A stretch of DNA of 13,427 nt from an uncultured Bacillaceae bacterium (GTDB lineage: Bacteria; Bacillota; Bacilli; Bacillales; Alkalibacillaceae): positions 1-13,427 of the forward strand of contig CALKAL010000016.1 in assembly GCA_937983065.1 (NCBI GenBank). The letters run 5' to 3'. Made by a program: the position numbers and the translations under genes. Below are positions 5,581 to 12,418 of the stretch, in pieces (position 1 is the first letter of the stretch; the number at the start of each line of letters is the position of its first letter). The notes under the pieces are model-generated. The model was not told the DNA's origin. It saw only the letters and a list, made by a program, of their open reading frames with translations, and did no database searches.

Positions 5581-6570
5581 ATGACAAAAAACAATCAACT
5601 AAAAACAGCGATTGTGTTGTTTTTATTTATAGTCATGTCCCCTTATTTAATTTCATCTGAAAGTCATTCAAATGAGCAATCTGAAATGTCAGAGGCTGAT
5701 TTACGACTTAGTTTATATAAAAAAACTGAAGCTATTACCCAAACACCATGGTATTATATTGCGGCCATCGACCAATATGAACGTAACATCGGACGATTAA
5801 AAGATCATGAAACCCGCCTGACCCGTATTCAAATACCAAAAGAAAAATGGTACGGTACATTACCACATATAACGGATAAAAAACAGCTCGAGCATATTAT
5901 TTATTTATTCGAAGGGTTCGGAAAAGACGGAGATGGCGATGAGATTGCGGACGATAATAATGATGAAGATGTTTTATATACGATGGCATTGCTTATCCGC
6001 GATGGATTATTCGAGCATGACGATTTTGAGTCCTTTGTGAATGCTTACTACGATAATGAGAAAGCTGCCGAAGTAGTTAGTTTAATTGCTAAAATGTTTA
6101 ATCATTTTGAAACGGTTGATTTAAGTGAGAGGGCTTTCCCTATTCCTAAATTTCATAATTATACTTACCGATCTACTTGGGGTTATGCGCGTGGTTGGGG
6201 TGGACGAAGAATCCATGAAGGAACAGATATTTTTGCAAGCTACGGCGTTCCTGTTCGTTCTGCCTCTTACGGTATTGTAGAAATTAAAGGCTGGAACCGT
6301 TACGGTGGATGGCGAGTTGGGATACGTGATCCATATAACGTTTATCATTATTACGCTCACTTAAACGGCTATGAAAAAGGAATCGAGGAAGGAACCTTCG
6401 TTAAACCTGGAGATATTATCGGATACGTTGGCGCATCTGGATACGGCCCCGAGGGAACTTCTGGGAAATTTGCTCCTCATCTTCATTACGGCATGTATTT
6501 ATTTAATGGAAAAAATGAATGGGCTTTTGACCCCTACCCTCATTTAAGACGGTGGGAAAGAAATTCGTAG
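5581..6570 (+). CDS. lytH: M23-family peptidoglycan endopeptidase, LytH-like
   Basis: This 329-residue exported zinc peptidase resembles LytH of B. subtilis, which acts late in sporulation and trims peptide side chains in the spore cortex (an L-Ala-D-Glu type cut). Residues 1-26 form a signal peptide or membrane anchor (basic start, then a hydrophobic core). The C-terminal M23 domain has HEGTD (His212, Asp216) and HLH (His300, His302) for zinc and catalysis, plus HYYAH (His260). An Asp-rich stretch at residues 116-130 (DGDGDEIADD) looks like an EF-hand-type calcium loop. The ATG at 5581 is 8 bases after AAAGGAG; an in-frame TTG at 5536 lacks a ribosome binding site. I could not find a convincing sigma-K promoter. 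A strong terminator follows. Confidence 0.92.
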   Translation: MTKNNQLKTAIVLFLFIVMSPYLISSESHSNEQSEMSEADLRLSLYKKTEAITQTPWYYIAAIDQYERNIGRLKDHETRLTRIQIPKEKWYGTLPHITDKKQLEHIIYLFEGFGKDGDGDEIADDNNDEDVLYTMALLIRDGLFEHDDFESFVNAYYDNEKAAEVVSLIAKMFNHFETVDLSERAFPIPKFHNYTYRSTWGYARGWGGRRIHEGTDIFASYGVPVRSASYGIVEIKGWNRYGGWRVGIRDPYNVYHYYAHLNGYEKGIEEGTFVKPGDIIGYVGASGYGPEGTSGKFAPHLHYGMYLFNGKNEWAFDPYPHLRRWERNS

Positions 6571-6589
6571 CTAACTTCTCCAAATATAA

Positions 6590-6630
6590 AAAAAGTGGTC
6601 GAGCGTGACATCATTTCTCGACCACTTTTT
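6590..6630. terminator. Bidirectional terminator between lytH and the metS-like gene
   Basis: A 14-bp perfect inverted repeat (6590-6603 with 6617-6630, loop 13) begins and ends with A5 and T5, giving T-tracts for both strands. It lies 19 bp after the lytH stop codon and 5 bp from the stop codon of the convergent small gene. Confidence 0.92.
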
Positions 6631-6635
6631 ATTAA

Positions 6636-6740
6636 TTAACTATTTTTAGAACGTTTCATAGCATAATAAATACTTGCTATTAAACCACCCCAAATAACGA
6701 CAATTCCAATAATCATCATGACGATTGCTTCCCAACTCAT
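6636..6740 (-). CDS. metS: MetS-type small membrane subunit of the NSS transporter
   Basis: This 34-residue peptide starts at ATG 6740 and ends at TAA 6636-6638. It begins MSWEAIVMMIIG, continues through one membrane helix with the pattern VIWGGL, and ends with a basic tail (KRSKNS). Length, single helix, the WGGL core and position match the methionine/alanine importer small subunit family (MetS, partner of MetP in Corynebacterium glutamicum). Its ATG overlaps the TGA stop of the transporter gene (ATGA, 6737-6740), so translation is coupled, and an AGGAGG lies about 10 bases upstream inside the transporter gene. At 35 codons it falls below common gene-length cut-offs and is easily missed. Confidence 0.9.
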   Translation of the reverse strand: MSWEAIVMMIIGIVVIWGGLIASIYYAMKRSKNS

Positions 6741-8287
6741 ACTGCTTCATCCTCCTTTTCATCCTCATAATCCTTTGAGGACAATACGTCTGGATGCCAT
6801 TTTTTAAGCATGAATAAAAATCCGACAATGATGGCACCTGCTGCAACGAACCAACCACTGTACATGATGAAAGCATCGGAATAACCTTCATAATTACCGT
6901 TATCTGTATCATGTAACCCTAAAATATTTGTTCTAAATAAATCGATTAACATATATCCTAATATAATTGGTGTGATGACACTAAGGGATACTCGCCACCA
7001 AAGTCCTAATTTAACATTAGATACGCTATCGGCGTGGCTTTGTAAATCGCGAAGCTTACGCAGTACCCAAACAATCACAATGACTTCAACTAAACCTAAG
7101 AAGGCAACACCGAATTGGTTAATGAAGTAATCCGCCGCATCTAGGAAGAATAATCCACCTTCTGTTGAAAAGATGGCTATCGAAATTAATGCAGCAAAGC
7201 CCGCTGCAATTGCAACAGCTTTATTACGACTGATATTAAACTTTTCCGAAACTCCAGCTACGTACGTTTCAGATATCGATATTAAAGAAGTAATCCCTGC
7301 TAATGTTAACGATAAGAAGAATAAAAATCCAAACGTACCATTTAAACCAGGTAACTCATTAATAATAACTGGAAACACTGCGAACGCTAATCCAACACCA
7401 TCACTGACGACTTCATTAATCGCTTGGCCACTCGTATGGGCTAAATAACCTAATGCACCAAATACCCCGATACCCGCGAGTAATTCAAAGCTTGAGTTAC
7501 CAAAGCCAACGATAAAGGCATTACTCGTAATATCTGCTTTCTTATCAAGGTAACTCGAATAAGTGATCATAATCGCAAATGCAATCGACAAACTAAAGAA
7601 AATTTGTCCGTACGCTAATACCCAAACATCAGCGTTCATAATCGCAGAAAAATCTGGCTTGAAGAAGGCATCTAATCCAGCAATCGCACCATCTAACGTG
7701 ATTGATCTAATAACGATGATTAAAAATACAATTGCTAACATCGGAATGAAAATTCGGTTTGCTAATTCAATTCCCTTGCGTACTCCTCTAAATAAAATAA
7801 ATAATACGATAGCCCAAACGATGATAAGCGGAATGAGTACACCAGGAACATAAGAGCCAAACAGACCTTCACCAGCAATATTTGATACCCCTAAATAGTT
7901 ATACAAGAAATCTCCTGCCTCAGTACCCCACGCTTGGTTAAATGAAAAGACCATATATGACATCGCCCAAGCAATAATGACTGCATAATACGTGGAGATA
8001 ACAAAGGCTACCGCAATTCCCCACCATCCGACCCACTCAAATTTTTTATTAATTCGAGAAAAAGTAAGCGGTGCTGAACCACGATATTTATGACCCATCG
8101 TAAATTCCATAATTAAAATTGGAATCCCCGCGGTCAATAATGCGATAAGGTACGGTAGGAAAAAGGCTCCTCCCCCACCTTCATAGGCAACATAAGGAAA
8201 ACGCCAAATGTTCCCTAAACCGATTGCTGATCCCATAGCTGCCAACACAAATCCTGCTCGTGTCCCCCATTGAGACCGTGTGTTCAT
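6737..8287 (-). CDS. metP: Sodium-dependent amino-acid transporter of the NSS/SNF family (MetP-like)
   Basis: This 516-residue membrane protein uses the sodium gradient to import an amino acid. The first helix carries the family signature GSAIGLGNIWRFPY (residues 19-32), containing the unwound sodium/substrate region and the gating Arg29; the third helix has STYYAVIIAW, with the substrate-contacting tyrosine. Further helices give roughly twelve membrane spans, and the tail is acidic and cytoplasmic. The ATG at 8287 follows AAAGGAG; an in-frame TTG at 8305 overlaps that ribosome binding site and is rejected. Because a MetS-type small subunit overlaps its 3' end, methionine/alanine uptake is the best guess. 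It has a perfect-consensus promoter and a roughly 97-nt leader with a large inverted repeat. Confidence 0.92.
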   Translation of the reverse strand: MNTRSQWGTRAGFVLAAMGSAIGLGNIWRFPYVAYEGGGGAFFLPYLIALLTAGIPILIMEFTMGHKYRGSAPLTFSRINKKFEWVGWWGIAVAFVISTYYAVIIAWAMSYMVFSFNQAWGTEAGDFLYNYLGVSNIAGEGLFGSYVPGVLIPLIIVWAIVLFILFRGVRKGIELANRIFIPMLAIVFLIIVIRSITLDGAIAGLDAFFKPDFSAIMNADVWVLAYGQIFFSLSIAFAIMITYSSYLDKKADITSNAFIVGFGNSSFELLAGIGVFGALGYLAHTSGQAINEVVSDGVGLAFAVFPVIINELPGLNGTFGFLFFLSLTLAGITSLISISETYVAGVSEKFNISRNKAVAIAAGFAALISIAIFSTEGGLFFLDAADYFINQFGVAFLGLVEVIVIVWVLRKLRDLQSHADSVSNVKLGLWWRVSLSVITPIILGYMLIDLFRTNILGLHDTDNGNYEGYSDAFIMYSGWFVAAGAIIVGFLFMLKKWHPDVLSSKDYEDEKEDEAV

Positions 8288-8312
8288 GAGTTTCTCTCCT
8301 TTCAAATCTTTT

Positions 8313-8326
8313 ATATTTTAAAATAT
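8313..8326. repeat. 14-bp perfect palindrome in the transporter leader
   Basis: ATATTTTAAAATAT reads the same on both strands and lies 26 bp upstream of the start codon. It is all A/T, so chance is a realistic explanation. Confidence 0.4.
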
Positions 8327-8332
8327 GTTTCA

Positions 8333-8379
8333 TTACAATAATTCATGTACTAATTTTGTAGTTTTCAGAATTATTGTAA
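8333..8379. repeat. 12-bp inverted repeat in the leader of the NSS transporter
   Basis: TTACAATAATTC (8333-8344) is the exact reverse complement of GAATTATTGTAA (8368-8379), with 23 bp between. On the minus strand the first arm starts about 5 nt after the expected transcription start. It could be an operator or an mRNA hairpin; there is no SAM- or T-box motif in this leader. Confidence 0.6.
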
Positions 8380-8390
8380 CTTATACTTGG

Positions 8391-8419
8391 ATTATAACTA
8401 TTTATCCGAAAAGTGTCAA
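8391..8419 (-). promoter_or_regulatory. Perfect sigma-A promoter of the NSS transporter
   Basis: On the minus strand TTGACA (8419-8414), a 17-bp spacer and TATAAT (8396-8391) match the full consensus. The predicted start near 8384 gives a leader of about 97 nt. Confidence 0.9.
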
Positions 8420-8454
8420 AATTATATTAATAAAATAAATTCAGTTTTGTTCCA

Positions 8455-8506
8455 TTAAAAATAGAGACGATCCGAAATTAATATAAAACTGTCTCGAATC
8501 GTCTCT
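8455..8506 (-). terminator. Terminator after the NhaC-family gene
   Basis: Arms 8463-8475 and 8494-8506 pair over 13 bp with one G-U pair. On the minus strand the hairpin is followed by ATTTTT (8462-8457). It lies 8 bp past the stop codon. Confidence 0.85.
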
Positions 8507-8514
8507 AGTTATTT

Positions 8515-10086
8515 TTATGAACTTCTTAGTCGGGACATCATATATGCAATTAAAATGAGGGAACCGACTGTCACAATTAATCCAACAAATGCTGAACTCG
8601 TTAAAGCGAAAATCAAGTAACCGAATACTGCTGAAACAAAGGCAATTAGCGCATACGGAATTTGTGTCATCACGTGATCAATATGGTGCGAGCCTGCCCC
8701 AGTAGATGATAAGATTGTCGTATCAGAAATCGGTGAAACGTGATCCCCAAATACTGCCCCTGCTAAAACCGCAGCAAATGAAGGAACTAAGTACGTTGGA
8801 TCAATCACGGCAGCTATTGCTCCAGCTATCGGTAACATCATGCCGAACGTTCCCCATGACGTTCCAGTTGCAAAAGCCATAAACGCCGCAATGATAAATA
8901 AAATCAATGGTAAATAAGCGATCGGTAAGTCTGAATTTTCTACAACCGTTGCTAAATATTCGCCCGTGCCAATCTGATCGATAATGACAATAATCATCCA
9001 AGCTAAAACTAAAATATAAATAGCTGGAAGCATCGCTTTTATACCTTCAATCAATACTCTTATATAATTCGTTTTCTCCCCTGATTGACTAAAGTAAAAG
9101 ATCGTCGCGATTAAAGCACCGACTAACCCTCCTAAAACAAGGGATAAATTCACATCTGTTTCAGCGAAAATTTGAACTAAAGTCGCTTCTTCAGCTGCCA
9201 TAATTCCTGTTACAACCATCGATGTAATGGTCGTTACAACTAACAATAAAACTGGGACGACTAAATGATAAATGCGGCCATGTTCGTTCTCAACAACCCC
9301 ACTTTTTAAATCACCAGGAACATCTGATTTATTTGGATCAACAAGCTCGCCCGTTTCCTCAGCTCTATTTTCGTGGGTTTTCATCGGTCCTATGTTTAAA
9401 TTCAATTTTATAGCAATAAATACGAGTAATATCGCTGCAATGGCATAATAATTTAAAGGGATGGTTCCAACAAATGCTGTGAATGCTTGAATATTTGCAA
9501 TCTCATACGTTGCAATTATTCCTGCGATAACACCAATAATATATCCACCCCAACTCGATATCGGCGCGAGTACCGCTACAGGAGCAGATGTCGAATCAAT
9601 CAAATAAGCAAGCTTTGCTCTGGACACCCGATGTCTATCTGTAATCGGACGTGCCACTTGCCCGACAGTTAAACTATTAAAATAGTCATCGAAGAAAATT
9701 CCTAAACCGAGTAAACCTGTCGTATATTGTGACCCTTGCTTCGTTTTTATTTTTTTAACGGCCCAATCACCAAAAGCCTTCGCTCCTCCTGTTGCGGTCA
9801 GTAACGCAATTAAAATCCCTAATAGTAATAAAAATAAAATTAATTGAATGCTCCAAAAATCCCAGCCATCATCTGACGTGTAGAAATTCGTCTGAAAGGA
9901 ATACCAAATCGTTTTCATTGATTCTAAAAAGTTAAAGTTTGCGATAAATAATGCGCCGATAATAATCCCGATACCGAGTGATAAAAATATCTTTCTCGTC
10001 AGCAATACGAGAATAATCATGACAATGGGTGGGATCAATGAGTACCATGTCCCAAAAAACTCCGTGTCAGTAAAAAAATCTAGCAT
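8515..10086 (-). CDS. nhaC: NhaC-family transporter under lysine riboswitch control, probable lysine transporter
   Basis: This 523-residue polytopic membrane protein belongs to the NhaC branch of the ion transporter superfamily. Diagnostic stretches are FFDDYFNSLTVGQ (residues 131-143), with Asp133 and Asp134, the repeat partner GDHVSPISDTTILSS (447-461), and a hydrophilic loop at about 235-273. It has about eleven to twelve hydrophobic segments. NhaC proteins exchange Na+ for protons, but some members move organic substrates. A complete lysine riboswitch with a transcription terminator precedes the gene, which points to lysine as the substrate; published riboswitch surveys, as I recall, proposed NhaC-type lysine transporters on the same basis. 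The ATG at 10086 follows AAAGGGGGAAG; an in-frame upstream codon at 10143 would lie inside the riboswitch terminator. A terminator follows at 8455. Confidence 0.9.
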   Translation of the reverse strand: MLDFFTDTEFFGTWYSLIPPIVMIILVLLTRKIFLSLGIGIIIGALFIANFNFLESMKTIWYSFQTNFYTSDDGWDFWSIQLILFLLLLGILIALLTATGGAKAFGDWAVKKIKTKQGSQYTTGLLGLGIFFDDYFNSLTVGQVARPITDRHRVSRAKLAYLIDSTSAPVAVLAPISSWGGYIIGVIAGIIATYEIANIQAFTAFVGTIPLNYYAIAAILLVFIAIKLNLNIGPMKTHENRAEETGELVDPNKSDVPGDLKSGVVENEHGRIYHLVVPVLLLVVTTITSMVVTGIMAAEEATLVQIFAETDVNLSLVLGGLVGALIATIFYFSQSGEKTNYIRVLIEGIKAMLPAIYILVLAWMIIVIIDQIGTGEYLATVVENSDLPIAYLPLILFIIAAFMAFATGTSWGTFGMMLPIAGAIAAVIDPTYLVPSFAAVLAGAVFGDHVSPISDTTILSSTGAGSHHIDHVMTQIPYALIAFVSAVFGYLIFALTSSAFVGLIVTVGSLILIAYMMSRLRSS

Positions 10087-10110
10087 TATCTCTTCCCCCT
10101 TTTTAAATAA

Positions 10111-10147
10111 ATTAAAAAAAGTAATGATAGAGAAATCTACCATTACT
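10111..10147 (-). terminator. Riboswitch-controlled terminator in the nhaC leader
   Basis: On the minus strand a 12-bp stem with one G-U pair (10147-10136 with 10131-10120, loop GAAA on the plus strand) is followed by a run of seven T (10120-10114). Its 5' arm contains GGTAGA, the same bases as the 5' strand of aptamer helix P1, so the 3' strand of P1 (CTACT) can pair with either one. This gives a simple switch between terminated and open forms. Confidence 0.85.
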
Positions 10148-10165
10148 TGATTACTGGTTATTTTC

Positions 10166-10341
10166 TCGATCAGTAGCTCTCCGCTGTTAGGTTGCGACAG
10201 TCTATACTTTATTCAAGCATATACCAACACCTATTTTATTTGACGAAAATAAGTGCTTCGGCGAATAACCCTTTCATGTACAGTCTATGTTGTCATCCTC
10301 GTATACATTACTTATGTTATTCGCGCCTCTACCCTATCGAT
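10166..10341 (-). ncRNA. Lysine riboswitch (L box) aptamer
   Basis: The minus-strand leader of the NhaC-family gene contains the L-box core in the right order: AGAGGCGCG, AAGTA, GAGGATGAC, AAAGGG, CGCCGAAGC, the TTGAATAAA loop, CTGTC and GGAGAGCTACT. Helices can be drawn by hand: P1 (TCGAT and GGTAG with CTACT and ATCGA, with a small internal loop), P2 (GCGAATAAC with GTTATTCGC, 9 perfect pairs, with the AGTA/GGATGA loop-E turn inside), a 10-bp helix at CACTTATTTT with AAAATAGGTG, and shorter helices closing the TTGAATAAA and CTGTC parts. Lysine binding would stabilise P1 and favour the terminator at 10111-10147. The layout closely resembles the lysC leader of B. subtilis. Confidence 0.96.
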
Positions 10342-10373
10342 TGATCAGGTTATTTTATTTTTAAATTGTAAAT

Positions 10374-10402
10374 ATTTTATCATAGTAAAATGAACGGCGC
10401 AA
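10374..10402 (-). promoter_or_regulatory. Probable promoter of the riboswitch-nhaC transcript
   Basis: On the minus strand TGATAAAAT (10382-10374) is an extended -10 element, with the weak -35 TTGCGC (10402-10397) 17 bp upstream. The transcript would start near 10367, about 25 nt before the aptamer. The -35 begins just after the yunB stop codon, and there is no terminator between yunB and this promoter. Confidence 0.5.
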
Positions 10403-10406
10403 AATG

Positions 10407-11201
10407 CTAATTATTCTCATCGGGGACAAATCGACTGTAAGGTAGAGATAAGCTCGGGACTTTTTCACCCCCACTATAAAATTCTGGAACTTGGCCAGAA
10501 ATTGTCCGCACATCGACAGGAATCATCGTTGTCACTTCAGTTGTAGAAGTCGCAAAAGGGATGACGATTTGAACATTCGCCTGTATTTCAATCGATAAAC
10601 GGACTAATGCGTTATTAATGCCGTACTCCTCCATTTCAGTTATAAAATCTGATTGGACATCACCAATCACGGTAAAATTGACGGGAACTTGGGGGCCTAA
10701 ATTCGCTAAAAGCGCATTTCCGGTTGCTTGGCCAATTGGAATTCGGACGACTGGCGAGTTTGCTACGATTTGCTCTTCATCTAAAACTTCTTCATTCTCC
10801 AAGTCAAAATCAAGGGATTCACCTAATTCAACATCTCCTCTTTCCACTCTCTTTAAATAATTTTGAACACGAAAAGTTGCATTTCTTAATACACGATTAA
10901 CGACAACTGCATTCCAGCCGACCGATACGATATTCCCCTCTTCGTCTTGTTCGAGCTGAACTAAATCTTCAAATTGCAAATCATCGGCTAAACGTTTGCT
11001 CACTGCTTCATTAATTGCTTCTCTAGCATATTGTGCGATTTTCGTTTCTGCAATTTCCATTAATGTCGGTTCAATGCCTTCATTAATGAGCCAAACAGAT
11101 AAGATGACAGACATGACAAAGCAGCTTAATGTAATTAATAATATATCTCGAAACTTTTTTGGTTTGACTTGTTTAAATTTGCGTCTACGAAATCTCGCCA
11201 T
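10407..11201 (-). CDS. yunB: Sporulation protein YunB
   Basis: YunB is a mother-cell sporulation protein in Bacillus (sigma-E regulon, as I recall); its biochemical role is not known. The 264-residue product has a very basic start (MARFRRRKFK), one membrane helix at about residues 19-40, and then a long external or cortex-side domain. The block PVVRIPIGQATGNALLANLGPQVPV is the strongest family signature I can see, followed by beta-rich stretches (NVQIVIPFATST, TTMIPVDVRT). The ATG at 11201 lies 7 bases after AAGGGGG; a TTG at 11219 is in frame but sits upstream of that site. The ribosome binding site is one arm of a hairpin (11209-11240). In B. subtilis yunB follows lytH directly; here two transporters separate them. 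Confidence 0.92.
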   Translation of the reverse strand: MARFRRRKFKQVKPKKFRDILLITLSCFVMSVILSVWLINEGIEPTLMEIAETKIAQYAREAINEAVSKRLADDLQFEDLVQLEQDEEGNIVSVGWNAVVVNRVLRNATFRVQNYLKRVERGDVELGESLDFDLENEEVLDEEQIVANSPVVRIPIGQATGNALLANLGPQVPVNFTVIGDVQSDFITEMEEYGINNALVRLSIEIQANVQIVIPFATSTTEVTTMIPVDVRTISGQVPEFYSGGEKVPSLSLPYSRFVPDENN

Positions 11202-11208
11202 AAGAAAA

Positions 11209-11240
11209 CCCCCTTGCAAACATTTTTATGTCCAAGGGGG
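11209..11240 (-). terminator. Hairpin after the HD-GYP gene that covers the yunB ribosome binding site
   Basis: Arms 11209-11216 and 11233-11240 (CCCCCTTG with CAAGGGGG) form 8 GC-rich pairs, extended inside by ACAT/ATGT. On the minus strand TTTTCTT follows. It can act as a terminator of the HD-GYP message, and its 3' arm is the AAGGGGG ribosome binding site of yunB, so both functions may share the structure. Confidence 0.55.
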
Positions 11241-11257
11241 ATAAGTTATGTAATCTT

Positions 11258-12352
11258 TCATTTTTTGCTCAGCTGTGCACCGACAATCGTTATGTTTAAT
11301 TGTTTGGCCAAATCAATTTCATACAATTTATTTTCAGGTAGCTCGTACCCTTCCTCTTCAATAATTCGAATTAGTGGGCGATCAGATAAATATTGATTTT
11401 GCTTTGCGACAATTCCAACGCGCCCGTCACTTAAATGAACCCGCGTCCCATTCGGGTAAATCGAAATAATTTTTCGAAAAAGCTCAATATATTCTTGTTT
11501 AAATTGAGTACCGCTACCGACATATAAAATTTCAAGTCCAATTTGAGGTAAATACGCATCTCGGTATGAACGATCGGTAGTTACTGCATCAAATACATCG
11601 GAAACAGCGATAACCTTCGCATACTCATGAATCTCTTCATCGACTAAGCCGTTTGGATATCCTGAGCCATCGAGACGCTCATGATGCTCATAGGCACTTC
11701 TTTTAATCGCGCTCGTCATATTTGGGATATGGCTGAGTAAATCGTAACCGTAAGTCGTATGCTCTTTAATCACTTCATATTCAAGCTCGGTTAATTTAGT
11801 CGGTTTATTCACAAGCTCAACTGGAATCTTCATTTTCCCAATATCGTGAAGTAAAGCACCAATCCCAATTTCCGTCATTTTTTGTTCGTCGTAGTTTAAT
11901 TCCTTTGCTAAAACGAGCGTATAAATCGCAACGTTTAATGAATGATTGTATAAATAATAATCATAATTAACGATATCTGCCATGATTGTTAACATATCGT
12001 CATTATTTTTAATAACGGATGTTAGCTGGCTAATTGTCTCATTGACTTGTTTCATCGACTGGTTGAGTACTAATTGGGATTGGTTTTCATAATCGGTAAA
12101 CGTATGAAAAGCAGAATGTATTTGTTCAATCGATTGAAAGCGTAGTTCATCATTAATTATTTGCTCCGATTCAATTCCTTCAGAAAATGAATCTTTAATA
12201 AAAACTTGATTCAGTTTAAATTTAGTCACTTGTTTAATGAGTCGGTCTGTTAGTTCAATATTTTCTTGTAAAATAGGTCGCCCGAAAGAATCTGTCACTG
12301 GCTTTGCGAGGACGTCTCCTTCTCTTAATTCACTGACATGAACAATTTTCAT
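11258..12352 (-). CDS. HD-GYP domain protein, probable cyclic-di-GMP phosphodiesterase
   Basis: This 364-residue soluble protein without membrane segments has an N-terminal region of about 120 residues of unassigned, partly coiled-coil character and a C-terminal HD-GYP domain. The metal and catalytic residues are intact: His137 (NHSLNVA), His169-Asp170 (HDIGK), His198 (EHTTYGYD), His223-His224-Glu225 and the GYP loop DGSGYP (228-233). HD-GYP enzymes hydrolyse cyclic di-GMP, so a role in the switch between motility, biofilm and other states is the likely reading. A TTGAAA/TATCAT promoter lies upstream. Two adjacent ATG codons (12355, 12352) follow GAGGG; the second has the better spacing. The gene sits between yunB and yunC, where B. 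subtilis has nothing. Confidence 0.92.
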   Translation of the reverse strand: MKIVHVSELREGDVLAKPVTDSFGRPILQENIELTDRLIKQVTKFKLNQVFIKDSFSEGIESEQIINDELRFQSIEQIHSAFHTFTDYENQSQLVLNQSMKQVNETISQLTSVIKNNDDMLTIMADIVNYDYYLYNHSLNVAIYTLVLAKELNYDEQKMTEIGIGALLHDIGKMKIPVELVNKPTKLTELEYEVIKEHTTYGYDLLSHIPNMTSAIKRSAYEHHERLDGSGYPNGLVDEEIHEYAKVIAVSDVFDAVTTDRSYRDAYLPQIGLEILYVGSGTQFKQEYIELFRKIISIYPNGTRVHLSDGRVGIVAKQNQYLSDRPLIRIIEEEGYELPENKLYEIDLAKQLNITIVGAQLSKK

Positions 12353-12380
12353 CATATTCCCTCAAGTACTTTTTGTCATT

Positions 12381-12409
12381 ATGATAAACTTTTCGACAAT
12401 TTTTTTCAA
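12381..12409 (-). promoter_or_regulatory. Sigma-A-type promoter of the HD-GYP gene
   Basis: On the minus strand TTGAAA (12409-12404), a 17-bp spacer and TATCAT (12386-12381) each match five of six consensus bases. There is no terminator between yunC and this gene, so read-through from yunC is also possible. Confidence 0.6.
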
Positions 12410-12418
12410 TATTTTTCT

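Noticed and set aside
6646..6912. Minus-strand open frame of 88 codons overlapping the transporter end and the MetS-type gene
   Set aside because: It is a different reading frame across two well-supported genes; the 34-residue MetS-type frame explains the region better.
11240..11330. Search for a sigma-E promoter of yunB (CATAAC-like -10 near 11245-11250)
   Set aside because: Only part of the -10 matches and no -35 of the right type is found at 14-15 bp, so it is not reported as a feature.
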